DNA from: Bacteroidaceae bacterium
GTDB taxonomy: Bacteria > Bacteroidota > Bacteroidia > Bacteroidales > Bacteroidaceae
Direction of reading: 5' to 3'
DNA: 37,460 bases
Assembly: GCA_017516265.1 (NCBI GenBank)
Contig: JAFXDL010000211.1
Coordinates: 1-37,460 of the forward strand
The first letter of the stretch is position 1, and every line of letters begins with the position of its first letter. The translations under genes and the position numbers were made by a program. This document shows positions 1-8,565 of this stretch, one piece after another. Under the pieces are notes generated by a model. It ran no database searches and was not told the origin of the DNA. It saw only the letters and a list, made by a program, of their open reading frames with translations.

Positions 1-103
1 ACAAATCGTTTCTTTTTGTTATAAGTAGGGCTTACTTTAGACTAAACTTGCTTAAATTACGCGCGAAAAAGTGATTTTATGTTTCCATTTCGAGAAAAAG
101 TAG

Positions 104-111
104 TACCTTTG
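104..111 (+). promoter_or_regulatory. Bacteroidales -7 promoter box (TACCTTTG)
   Basis: Matches the TAnnTTTG consensus of the Bacteroidetes primary sigma factor and lies 28 bases before the start codon of the AlbA_2 gene. No clear TTG-type -33 element is visible 19-21 bases upstream, only a T-rich stretch near 81-90. Confidence 0.6.
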
Positions 112-139
112 CAAGGTAATATGCCAGAATTTATATAGA

Positions 140-1513
140 ATGGAATTAAACACCCTGATAGCTGAATGTACAGCATACGACTTCAAGGTGATGCTTGAAG
201 GGAAGAAACCTAAAAGTTGGCTGAAGAGCGTAAGCGCTTTTGCCAATGGCTTGGGTGGCTCCCTTTTCTTCGGTATAGATAACGATGGTGTTGTCAAAGG
301 GCTTGATGATGTACAACATGTTTGCGAAACTATCAGCAGTAAGATTCGCGATTACATGGATCCCCTGCAAGAGGTGGAGATGATTCCCCATGATATAGAT
401 GGCTTACATATCTTGCAACTCAAAGTCGACGCAGGGCATTACACACCATATTATTACGTTGGCGATGGTCAGCGCATTGCCTTTGTCCGAGTTGGTGATG
501 AAAGTATGCCTGCGTCAGCAGAACAGATGGTTCGCTTGGTTCTGAAAGGTTCCAACAAAACTTTTGATTCCCTTCACACAGACTATAAAACAGATGACTA
601 TTCCTTTACGATATTGGCGAATGCCTTTAAAGACCGTACCAAACAAGAATGGGACAAGAAATATCTCCTGTCGTTTGGACTGGTAACTGGCACAGGGAAC
701 CTAACGAATGCTGGTGCTTTGTTTGCCGATGATTGTCCTTTATGGCAGTCTCGCCTTTATTGTACTCGATGGGATGGAAAGGAAAAGGGCGATGCCATCA
801 ACGATGCGGAGTTTACAGGCAATGTCCTCATGCTACTCCGTGAAGCTATGAACTTTGTGAAGTCAAACACCAGGAGAGGCTGGGAGAAATTGCCTGATGG
901 ACGAAAGAACAAACCAGAGTATGCGGAACGTGCAGTTCTTGAAGCAATGGTAAACCATTTCATCCATCGCGACTACACAGTGATGGGCAGTGAAGTACAT
1001 CTTGACATCTATGATAACCGTCTTACTGTGACATCTCCTGGTGGCATGTACAATGGTATGTTGATACAGAATTTAGACATTGCAGACGTTTCTTCCGAAA
1101 GACGTAATCCCATACTCGCAAACGTGATGGCACAATTGGATTATATGGAGAAGCGTGGCAGTGGGCTCACACGCATCTGCAATGAGACCAAAGCCTTGGA
1201 AGGTTATAAGGACGAACTGAAACCAGTCTTCAAGTCTACTCCAACCCAATTTCAGACCATTATCTATGCCACTACCGACACACAAAATGTCGGAGACCAT
1301 GACGGAGACGTGTCGGAGACGAAACTCACTGAGCGTCAGCAGAAAATACTCAATCTCATTAAAGAATCTCCGACAATTACTGGCAAACAAATGTCGGAGA
1401 CTTTGTCGGTGAGCCAGCGCACCATTGAACGTGACCTTTCTGCTTTGCAAAAGCTTGGCGTTTTGAAACGTGAAGGCAAGGATAATGATGGGGAGTGGAT
1501 TATAGTTAGTTGA
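140..1513 (+). CDS. AlbA_2 (Schlafen-like) ATP-binding protein with C-terminal winged helix
   Basis: 457 aa. The N-terminal part (about residues 10-125) has the AlbA_2/divergent-AAA pattern: a Lys-rich start, then AFANGLGG followed by LFFGIDNDG, as in COG2865-type putative transcriptional regulators. Residues about 255-345 resemble HATPase_c_4 (AVLEAMVNHFIHRDY, then a SPGG turn and a RNPILANVM / KRGSGLTRI segment). Residues about 395-455 form a winged helix-turn-helix (ERQQKILNLIKE through SQRTIERDLSALQKLGVL). The family is usually annotated as a DNA-binding regulator, and members are common in accessory and defence islands. It stands alone, 281 bases before the DUF262/AAA pair, on the same strand, with its own -7 box. 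It may regulate that pair or be an independent cargo gene. The domain call is solid; the biological role is inferred. Confidence 0.85.
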   Translation: MELNTLIAECTAYDFKVMLEGKKPKSWLKSVSAFANGLGGSLFFGIDNDGVVKGLDDVQHVCETISSKIRDYMDPLQEVEMIPHDIDGLHILQLKVDAGHYTPYYYVGDGQRIAFVRVGDESMPASAEQMVRLVLKGSNKTFDSLHTDYKTDDYSFTILANAFKDRTKQEWDKKYLLSFGLVTGTGNLTNAGALFADDCPLWQSRLYCTRWDGKEKGDAINDAEFTGNVLMLLREAMNFVKSNTRRGWEKLPDGRKNKPEYAERAVLEAMVNHFIHRDYTVMGSEVHLDIYDNRLTVTSPGGMYNGMLIQNLDIADVSSERRNPILANVMAQLDYMEKRGSGLTRICNETKALEGYKDELKPVFKSTPTQFQTIIYATTDTQNVGDHDGDVSETKLTERQQKILNLIKESPTITGKQMSETLSVSQRTIERDLSALQKLGVLKREGKDNDGEWIIVS

Positions 1514-1794
1514 ACACATTACTTCATAAATGGATTAAACATTGTATTAATATGAGAACTTATTCAACAATCATGGGTAGTAATAATAGTGGCATGCTAA
1601 TTGGCTATATTAAACGTTGGCTGATTTTGGTGCTTGTTATTATGTAACGTTATGATCCAATCGGATCCCTCATGGTGGTTAAGTCGATAATGGGATTTGG
1701 AAAATCTCTGGAAAAGAAATCAGAGTATTTTTATCACTATGGTTGTAAGGCTGATTGCTATTTTAATATACATTAATTTGTAGGAGAGGCGCAT
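1514..1794. other. Intergenic gap, no convincing gene
   Basis: 281 AT-rich bases between the AlbA_2 gene and the DUF262 gene. I see no TAnnTTTG box close to the downstream start. A 31-codon ORF with a hydrophobic end (1552-1647) is present but not convincing. The only clear element is a purine-rich AGGAGAG (1782-1788), seven bases before the ATG at 1795. That is unusually Shine-Dalgarno-like for this phylum. Confidence 0.5.
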
Positions 1795-4692
1795 ATGAAC
1801 TTAACGGAAATATTTGTAAACAGACTGGCAAAAGACTCTAAAGTTGTTACGATAGATAGCCTTTTCAATGAAGACAAGGTCAAGAAAACTCAGTATGCCC
1901 CACCGTACCAGCGTAATTATGTATGGGACGGTGAAAAAGCGACATATTTTTTGGAGAGTATTTTGATAGGTACGGAGATTCCGCCACTAATTTTTTTTCG
2001 CAGTAAAAAGGGCGTGGAAATTATAGATGGTAGGCAGCGTTATGAAACCATCTTGAGATTTATACGCGGCGAGCTTCGTCTAAGCAAAGCAGGGTTGAAA
2101 AAACTTGATGTACTGAATATTGGAAAAAAAGCATTTGGATCATTACCAGACCAACTCAAAAATGATTTCCTTGATACCAAACTGCGTGTGATTGAATTTA
2201 GCTTTGCGTCATACGATGGGCTGACACAGAAGGATGAAGATTCTGTAAAACAGGAGATTTTCAAACGTTATAATTCTGGTATTACCCCTCTGAAAAACCT
2301 TGAGATAGATAAAGCTATTTACTTTGATGATGACTTGAATACTTTTTTTAAGGAGAAACTGAAGAATCAAAAGTTACACGAGCAGTTTGATCGTCTATTT
2401 AAATATGAAGACAAGAAATTGGAAGTGTTACTTCAGAAGATACGTCAGTTACTAGTAATTCACAAGATACCTATCAAGTACTATTCGAAGGCTAAGCAGA
2501 AAATTACAGACAAGTACTATGACTTGCTGTCTTCGCAGATAAATGCTGACCAGTTTGAAGACTTGTTCGTTTCCTTCAAAAAGAAATTGGATATTCTGGA
2601 TGAAATACGTGTGGTGGTAGATAATGAAAAAACACCATACAATAGACTAATGTCGGAAGTACTGTTTTGGGCCTTCTCCGTATTGGAAGATAATGGCAAG
2701 AAACTTCCAGAAAAGAATTCTGTTGAGTTTGTAGGATTTACCTCTCATATCTTGAACAATTTATGGGCTTTTGAGATGGTAAGAAGCTCGTTTTCGCAAC
2801 AGATTATTGATAGATATGATGTGATAGCCGACTATTTAGATGAGGCATATGACATCAACAAGAGTCTGTATATAGAAACCAATGATCAGTTTAAGCAGAA
2901 GAACCGTGAACTGAATCGGGCCAAGGATGACGAGACAACCAACTATCAGGAACTGCGTATAAATAAGCCTGAGCCAACCACTTATACCATTGATGACATT
3001 TGCCGTCTTATGGCTCGCTATCGCTTTCTAGTTCGTCCGCCTTACCAGCGTGAAGAGGTTATAAATAGAAAAAAATCATCAGAAATAATTGAGAGCCTTT
3101 TGCTGGGTATAAAACTGCCGCCCATTTTTATTTTCAAAAGCAAAGATGGTGTGAGTGAGGTTATAGACGGTCAACAGCGTATTCTGAGTATTTTAGCCTT
3201 TTTGGGTAGGGGATATTTGAATGAGGAAGGGCAGACGGTAAAATCGAACAAAGATGGTTTTGCATTGTTGCTAAAAGACAGTATCTTGACAAATCTGAAC
3301 GGTAAGCACTTTGCTCAGTTGGATGAAGATTTACAGGATAAAATTGCCAATTTTGACTTATGGGTAATTGAGATAAACGAAAAGAATAATCCTGATTTTG
3401 AGCCTCTAGATTTGTTTATTCGTCTGAATAATAAACCATACCCAATAAAAGACGATACGTTTGAGATGTGGAACTCGTATTTAGATAGAGGACTGATTAA
3501 TACCATCAAGGCTTCGTATAGGAACAATGCAAATTGGTTCTTTATGCGAAAAGCAAGCACACGTATGGAAAACGAGAACGACTATACGGTGTTATCATAT
3601 TTTAACTATCTTGAACAGAATAAACAGGATGCCACAGAGAAGGGTCCACTTGACATTTACAAGATAGGAGGACGCATTGCTATCCGTTTGCGTTCGAAGG
3701 GTGATATATCAAAAATTCTAGAGAATGCAGAGAAGAAGGAAGCCTTTGTTGCTGCTGTAAATGGTCTGGAGTTTACTTTCATTAGAAATTTGAAGACTCT
3801 ATTAACGGATGATAATGATGACAGCGAAAAAACACTGAGTAAAAATTTGGATGAGATGTTGGGAATAGAGAACAACAAACGTACCCAGCAAAGTTTTTAT
3901 GCCCTCTGGTATTTCCTTAATGGATTAGATCGATATAGCTTCCGTAATAAAAAGAGGGAGATAAGGATACAAGTGAGGAATCTTTTCAGTGCAATGTCAT
4001 CTGACATAAAAATGGAGGACTTCACTAAGACGGTGGATGACTTCCATGCACAATATAAAAATACAGAAGATATTGAATTGGTAAAAGCTCGTCTTGGTGA
4101 TATTGCGGATTTTGTCGCTTTTGAAGGAAATTATACAGATGATATCATAAATATAGATTTTTATGTAAAACGAGACAATAAGGCAAAGGGACAAATACAG
4201 ATAGAGTATAAACGTCCTAAAGACTTAGAGTCTTACTGTGGTTGTAGAATTAACCGCTTGGGATTTATTCCGAATTATATTGCTGCTATGTTGCAAAGTA
4301 GCTATGTGTATAAGGAATATGATTTTCGAAACAGAAATGTCTCTGTTGCCAGTCTAAAGAATATCGAGATACCGTACATATTATTACCAATTCAGGCAGT
4401 TTTTGAGAAGGTAACTATGTATACAAAGACGAAAGACTATATTCAAAGTCACTTCTTTGAGAATGTACTAGACTGGATGGTAGAGGAAATCGTTTACCAA
4501 AAGTTGTTTGAATACCAGAATGTGAATCTGATAGGTAAGGCGATGATGCTGGAAAATGTGCATGCTAAAAATGCTGAAGAAATGGAAGAGTTTATTTCAA
4601 ATGTGTATCATCATATTATACGTGAAAATGGAGGTTTGATGGCAGAATTGATGGCTGCTAAAGGCGTAATTGGTTCACTTGATGAAAAATGA
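1795..4692 (+). CDS. Tandem DUF262 protein with HsdS-like target-recognition segment
   Basis: 965 aa, predicted cytoplasmic. Two DUF262 (ParB/Srx-fold, GmrS-like) units are visible. In the first, PPYQRNYVW sits near residues 36-44 and IDGRQR at 77-82. In the second, RPPYQRE sits near 414-420 and IDGQQR at 457-462. The IDG[RQ]QR motif is the family's NTP-binding/catalytic signature, known from GmrSD and SspE. No DUF1524 HNH nuclease motif follows either unit. From about residue 764 (KARLGDIADFV) to 885 the chain reads like a type I restriction specificity-subunit target-recognition domain, with the typical closing pattern SLKNIEIPYILLPIQAVFEK (854-873). The C-terminal 80 residues are helical. 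The stop overlaps the start of the AAA ATPase gene by four bases (ATGA), implying translational coupling. An anti-phage or modification-sensing role is inferred from these families and the pairing; the exact system is not one I recognise. Confidence 0.85.
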   Translation: MNLTEIFVNRLAKDSKVVTIDSLFNEDKVKKTQYAPPYQRNYVWDGEKATYFLESILIGTEIPPLIFFRSKKGVEIIDGRQRYETILRFIRGELRLSKAGLKKLDVLNIGKKAFGSLPDQLKNDFLDTKLRVIEFSFASYDGLTQKDEDSVKQEIFKRYNSGITPLKNLEIDKAIYFDDDLNTFFKEKLKNQKLHEQFDRLFKYEDKKLEVLLQKIRQLLVIHKIPIKYYSKAKQKITDKYYDLLSSQINADQFEDLFVSFKKKLDILDEIRVVVDNEKTPYNRLMSEVLFWAFSVLEDNGKKLPEKNSVEFVGFTSHILNNLWAFEMVRSSFSQQIIDRYDVIADYLDEAYDINKSLYIETNDQFKQKNRELNRAKDDETTNYQELRINKPEPTTYTIDDICRLMARYRFLVRPPYQREEVINRKKSSEIIESLLLGIKLPPIFIFKSKDGVSEVIDGQQRILSILAFLGRGYLNEEGQTVKSNKDGFALLLKDSILTNLNGKHFAQLDEDLQDKIANFDLWVIEINEKNNPDFEPLDLFIRLNNKPYPIKDDTFEMWNSYLDRGLINTIKASYRNNANWFFMRKASTRMENENDYTVLSYFNYLEQNKQDATEKGPLDIYKIGGRIAIRLRSKGDISKILENAEKKEAFVAAVNGLEFTFIRNLKTLLTDDNDDSEKTLSKNLDEMLGIENNKRTQQSFYALWYFLNGLDRYSFRNKKREIRIQVRNLFSAMSSDIKMEDFTKTVDDFHAQYKNTEDIELVKARLGDIADFVAFEGNYTDDIINIDFYVKRDNKAKGQIQIEYKRPKDLESYCGCRINRLGFIPNYIAAMLQSSYVYKEYDFRNRNVSVASLKNIEIPYILLPIQAVFEKVTMYTKTKDYIQSHFFENVLDWMVEEIVYQKLFEYQNVNLIGKAMMLENVHAKNAEEMEEFISNVYHHIIRENGGLMAELMAAKGVIGSLDEK

Positions 4693-6599
4693 AAAGGATA
4701 ACAAAGATTGAGATAGAAAATTCGCGGGCTTATTATGACCGTTTGACTTTTTCACTGGAAAAGGGTGAGAATTTGCTGCTGTATGGTGAAAATGGCAGCG
4801 GAAAGACATCATTATATAAGTCGCTGAACGACTTTATTCAGAGTTTTTATTCGACGGTAAGTTTTACGCCTAATCGTTATAAACCTTTAGGAGCTGATGG
4901 TGAAGTTATACTAAGCATTGGTGATTATAATGATGCGACAGGAGAGATAGATAATGTCGTGGATTATAGATTTGCTGGAGGTGTGGATAACACGAAAGTT
5001 GCAGGAACGGCATTTCTGAAAACATTGGCATTGACAAAAGGTTTCTTAAATTATAAAGACTTGTTGAAGGTGTACTTGTATGAGGAAAACGATCCTAATC
5101 TTTTTAAATTCTTTATAAAAAACCTACTCAAAGACCATGTGGCCTCAGCTCAAGGAATCAATCTGCCTTTAGCTTTGGAATGGAAACAAATAAAGAGAGA
5201 TATATTTAAGGTACGTAACCGCAACGAGATAAGACACCAGCGTGGTCTTCAAAACCTTGCTTCCTTTGAAAAGATATTAAGGGCTGTTCTAGATAATTTG
5301 TTTGTTGAGGTGAATAAATATCTTTCACGATATTTTGACAACTTTGGATTACATGTTGACTATGATTTGAAGCCTATGTCTTTTGATTATGGTGTAGAAG
5401 GTAAAGGTAACTGGAAAATAGAACAAGATTTGAGGATAAAAATATCAATAGGTAAATCATCAATTGAAGGTTTTATTGAAGGATTGAATGAAGCAAGACT
5501 TTCTGCGATTGCAATCTGCCTTTATCTTGCAGCCTTGAAAGCCAACCCTGGCAAGGATTTACATCTGATGTTTTTAGATGATATTTTTATTGGTATAGAT
5601 TCTTCGAATAGGTGGGCAATACTAGAAATATTGGAGCATGAGTTTATGGATTTCCAGATAATTATAGCCACGTATGATCGTTCATGGTATTGTCTGGCAA
5701 GAAACTACCTTGCAAATCACCATGGGAGTGAGTGGAAATTCGTAAATTTGTATTCTCTGCCAAAGAAAGATAATGGATTATCATTTTTTGTTCCTGTTAT
5801 GACGGCGGGAACATGCGAATACGATAGGGCTAAAGAATATCTGCATGGCCAACGACCTGTGGATTTGCCTGCAGCAGCCAACTATTTTAGAAAGGCATTG
5901 GAGGAGTTAATTAGCGAGAAGCATTTGCCAAAAGAGTTGTTTCTTAATGATGACTTTACGTTAATACCCGGATATAAATTGACAAAACGGGTAGAGGCAT
6001 TGGTTGACATATTTTTGAAAATAGGGATGGATGTCACAAGCATTATGACCGTAGAGTCGTATCTCCATCCATTGATACATCCTTTGTCTCATTATGAGGA
6101 AGAGGCTCAAGTGTATCGTAATGAACTCGTAGCTGTAGAGGAAGCAATCAAGGTTCTGTATAGTCAGATTGAGGAATTTGACAAGAAATGTCGTCTGCTA
6201 TTAGGACGTCGCAACAGAGTCGAAATACGCTACGAAACGGCTGATAAGTCATATATTTCGAAATACCAAATACAATTGGATGATAATCTGTGGCTGTATA
6301 AGGATAAAGAAGGAACTGCGCATCTAACGAAATGCCATTGTAAATGTGTGCTTATGGAAGGTACGCTGAATGGCGCCATGCTTAATGCCTGTAAGCCAAA
6401 TGATAAAATGAAGATATTTAAGAAATTCTGCTATACATCATTGGACGAGGCATTGCAGAAGATATACGACTATGAGGTTAATACCAATAAACATGCTGTG
6501 ATTGCGCCTATTGATTATGATATTGTATTCAGGTTGTTAGGCAAGAATAAGTATGAACCTTTCGTTCAGAAACGAGATGAAATGTTAGCGGCTATGTGA
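4689..6599 (+). CDS. RecF/SMC-like AAA family ATPase, partner of the DUF262 protein
   Basis: 636 aa. It begins KRITKIEIENSRAYYDRLTF, the usual start of RecF/OLD/SMC-type ATPases. A P-loop GENGSGKT lies at residues 33-40. A Walker B-like HLMFLDDIFIGID is near 291-303, preceded by a signature-like segment rich in small residues (EGLNEARLSAIAICLYLA, about 262-279). The spacer between the P-loop and Walker B is only about 250 residues, so any coiled coil is short. Residues from 375 (ANYFRKALEELI) onward form a helical C-terminal extension that I do not recognise. It contains a Cys/His cluster CHCKC at 549-553, possibly metal-binding. There is no TOPRIM or obvious nuclease motif. Translation is coupled to the upstream DUF262 gene through the ATGA overlap, so the two products probably form a complex. 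The ATPase call is certain; the effector function is unknown. Confidence 0.85.
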   Translation: MKRITKIEIENSRAYYDRLTFSLEKGENLLLYGENGSGKTSLYKSLNDFIQSFYSTVSFTPNRYKPLGADGEVILSIGDYNDATGEIDNVVDYRFAGGVDNTKVAGTAFLKTLALTKGFLNYKDLLKVYLYEENDPNLFKFFIKNLLKDHVASAQGINLPLALEWKQIKRDIFKVRNRNEIRHQRGLQNLASFEKILRAVLDNLFVEVNKYLSRYFDNFGLHVDYDLKPMSFDYGVEGKGNWKIEQDLRIKISIGKSSIEGFIEGLNEARLSAIAICLYLAALKANPGKDLHLMFLDDIFIGIDSSNRWAILEILEHEFMDFQIIIATYDRSWYCLARNYLANHHGSEWKFVNLYSLPKKDNGLSFFVPVMTAGTCEYDRAKEYLHGQRPVDLPAAANYFRKALEELISEKHLPKELFLNDDFTLIPGYKLTKRVEALVDIFLKIGMDVTSIMTVESYLHPLIHPLSHYEEEAQVYRNELVAVEEAIKVLYSQIEEFDKKCRLLLGRRNRVEIRYETADKSYISKYQIQLDDNLWLYKDKEGTAHLTKCHCKCVLMEGTLNGAMLNACKPNDKMKIFKKFCYTSLDEALQKIYDYEVNTNKHAVIAPIDYDIVFRLLGKNKYEPFVQKRDEMLAAM

Positions 6600-6678
6600 G
6601 AGATAAGACCTTTTATTACAAAAGACAATTATATACGTGTTTTTTGAGATTATTAAGAGTCCTTTATCAGATTGACTC

Positions 6679-6705
6679 AATAAGCACGAATCATTCGTGA
6701 CTATT
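6679..6705 (+). terminator. Terminator-like imperfect hairpin
   Basis: Arms AATAAGCACGAA (6679-6690) and TTCGTGACTATT (6694-6705) pair over 10 of 12 positions around a 3-base loop, 80 bases after the AAA ATPase stop. There is no T-tract, so this may be a processing site or an island-boundary palindrome rather than a classical terminator. Confidence 0.3.
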
Positions 6706-6842
6706 CTCTATAAACCATCTTTATCGTAAAACCTGCACACTTCCACTGTTTTTGTGGTTTACAGAAGTTAAATACGTTAAATCTTCACCTTTTTCTCTAT
6801 CTACAGAATCTACGCAATCACTTTTCTACCGTTTTAATCAAA

Positions 6843-7931
6843 ACTAATTGGTATACAACAAATTGCAAATACCAAGGTTGTAAAGGTCTTACGAATATCA
6901 TTGTCGAAAGTGGAAATAAAATTTATGACTCTAGAGATAATTGCAATGCGATTATTGAAACGGGTAGCAATACTTTAATTTCAGGATGTAAAACAACAAT
7001 TATTCCACATTCCGTAACGAGCATTGGTGATTATGCGTTCAATAGTTGCTCTGGCCTTATGAATATCACAATTCCTAAATCTGTAACAAGTCTCGGAAAA
7101 GGTACTTTTGCTTTATGTGCGAACCTAGCAAGTGTTACTATCCCAAATACTGTTACTAGTATGGGCAATGCAGCATTTGAAGGTTGCTCTAACCTTACAG
7201 ATATTACAATAAAAAATCCCATCCCTTTCTCAATTTCCACCATGTCCTACTTCTCTACCTCCGCCACCCTCACCGTCCCCAATGGTTCCGCTAAAGCCTA
7301 TAGCGATATGGGAGGCTTTTGGGGACAGTTTGCTGCTATCAAGGAAGAGGCAAACGTGAATATTTCAGAGGAGAATATGTGGAGCACTTGTGTGTTGGCC
7401 TTTGATGCGGAGTTGCCCGAAGGAGTGAGAGCCTTCATCAGTACGGGGATGGATGAAAACAGTGTGTTGATGGAAGAGGTTACGACCCTGGAAGCCTATA
7501 AGCCTTATGTGCTGTATGCGCAGAATGGATACGAGGATACATTGACGGGCGTGGTAGATTTGACTGCCTATCAAGAGACGGTGACCGATGGAGTGTTGAG
7601 CGGAGCCATTGTGAAACAGGAGGCTTCCTCGGGATACATTCTCCAAAACCAAGGGCAAGGCTCGAAGTTCTACAACATGAACGGACAGATATTTACCATC
7701 CCTGCCGGTAAGTGCTGGTTGTCGGCATTCGATGCCGGTGCAAGCAGTGTGACGATGCGCTTCACTGGAGGAGTCACGGGCATTGAAGGAGTGTATATGG
7801 AGCGTCCGACAGGCGTGGAAGGGGCCGACATGCTGTATGACCTGGAAGGCCGACGTGTGGAGAACCCATTGCCGGGACGCGTATATATAAAAGGTGGAAA
7901 GAAGGTGATGCTGAAGAATAGAGAATTTTAA
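6843..7931 (+). pseudogene. 5'-truncated BspA-like leucine-rich repeat protein
   Basis: LRR_5/BspA-type repeats (pattern IPxSVTSxGxxAFxxC.xL..ITI) are visible in this frame. The first annotatable ATG is at 7059 (290 codons), but recognisable repeat sequence continues in frame back to about 6843 (CKGLTNIIVESGN, then NCNAIIETG and SGCKTTIIPHSVTSIG). The frame is open to a stop at 6711-6713 and contains no ATG, signal peptide or lipobox. The N-terminal half of the gene has therefore been lost. The C-terminus is intact: an all-beta domain (about 110-260 of the 290-codon ORF) and a closing YDLEGRRVENPLPGRVYIKGGKKVMLK element typical of Bacteroidales surface proteins. A fragment starting at 7059 could still be translated but would lack an export signal. 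The break lies next to the AT-rich island, which suggests the truncation and island arrival are linked. Confidence 0.7.
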
Positions 7932-7962
7932 AAGATATACAAACATTTTAAAAGTATTTATT

Positions 7963-8082
7963 ATGGAAAAGACAAACAGTTACATTGCTCCCCAAGTGGA
8001 GATTATCGAAATGGCCGTAGAGAAAGGTTATGCCTTGAGTTATACGGATGACCCTGCAGACCCCAACTATGGTGTAGGTTGA
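7963..8082 (+). CDS. Small peptide with YxxPxV leader motif (candidate RiPP precursor)
   Basis: 39 codons, ATG at 7963, TGA at 8080-8082, 31 bases after the LRR fragment and before the PqqD operon. The N-terminal half has Y7-I-A-P10-Q-V12, matching the YxxPx[L/V] motif that lasso-peptide and related leaders use to bind PqqD-like RRE domains. The second half (from about residue 22) is rich in Asp, Pro, Gly and Tyr (DDPADPNYGVG end) and could be a core peptide. Similar short YxxP-type peptides are widespread in Bacteroidales. I see no promoter between it and the LRR fragment, so it may depend on upstream transcription. The ORF is believable from its position and motif; its role as precursor is inference. 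Confidence 0.55.
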   Translation: MEKTNSYIAPQVEIIEMAVEKGYALSYTDDPADPNYGVG

Positions 8083-8112
8083 TGCGACGGATTTAGTTTT
8101 CGTACGACGTGA

Positions 8113-8187
8113 TTGGGCACGGATGGCACAGAGGGCATGGAATGATTCATGATGAACATTCCGCGTAATCCGTGTAATCCGTGCCCG
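8113..8187. repeat. Palindromic repeat element, copy 1
   Basis: Outer arms GGGCACGGAT (8115-8124) and ATCCGTGCCC (8177-8186) are perfect inverted repeats. An inner GGAATG...CATTCC pair sits between them. The right arm (8161-8186) reads CCGCGTAATCCGTGTAATCCGTGCCC and closely matches the ends of a second element at 37229-37364, so this is a dispersed, MITE-like or REP-like family. It lies between the small peptide and the PqqD-operon promoter and could also end transcription from the LRR side. Confidence 0.65.
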
Positions 8188-8215
8188 ATTTATTTGTATT
8201 CGTGTCATAAACCTA

Positions 8216-8245
8216 TTGCCAATTCAGAAATTTGTTTTATTTTTG
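8216..8245 (+). promoter_or_regulatory. Promoter of the PqqD operon (-33 TTG, -7 TATTTTTG)
   Basis: A -33 TTG at 8216-8218 and a -7 TATTTTTG at 8238-8245 are separated by 19 bases, which fits the Bacteroides consensus well. The -7 box ends 20 bases before the ATG at 8266. Confidence 0.65.
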
Positions 8246-8265
8246 CAGAATAAAAACGAATTATC

Positions 8266-8538
8266 ATGAAAATAAATCCGAAACACACGCTCCGCACCAT
8301 TGCAGGAGAGACTATTATTGTAAATCAGGGAAGTTCGCACACGGACATGACCCGCATCATTTCACTGAATGCTTCGGCACGTATGTTGTGGGAGGCATTG
8401 GCCGGTAAGGAGTTCACCACTGAAGACGCTGCAACCCTGTTGGTTCAGACCTATGGCATAGCCGAAGAGCAGGCTTTGACAGATGCAACCCATTGGGTAG
8501 AACGCCTGAAGAAGTGCGAGGGTATAGTGGAGGCCTGA
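8266..8538 (+). CDS. PqqD family peptide-recognition protein (RRE)
   Basis: 90 aa, the usual size of stand-alone PqqD-like RiPP recognition elements. The N-terminal beta part and the helical segment from about residue 35 (ISLNASARMLWEALAGKEFTTEDAATLLVQTYGI) carry the PqqD pattern in which the strand leading to LN is followed by a helix and a winged-helix-like bundle. Known family members bind the leader of a precursor peptide and deliver it to modification enzymes. It is the first gene of a five-gene plus-strand operon with its own promoter, and a 39-aa peptide bearing a matching YxxP motif lies just upstream. No radical SAM, YcaO, lanthipeptide or asparagine-synthetase-like enzyme accompanies it here. 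Confidence 0.85.
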   Translation: MKINPKHTLRTIAGETIIVNQGSSHTDMTRIISLNASARMLWEALAGKEFTTEDAATLLVQTYGIAEEQALTDATHWVERLKKCEGIVEA

Positions 8539-8565
8539 CAGAAACTCATTCGCAGAAATGTGCAA

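Noticed and set aside
1552..1647. 31-codon ORF with hydrophobic C-terminus in the gap before the DUF262 gene
   Set aside because: No promoter or ribosome-binding signal, and too short and simple to support as a gene, although a small toxin-like peptide cannot be excluded.
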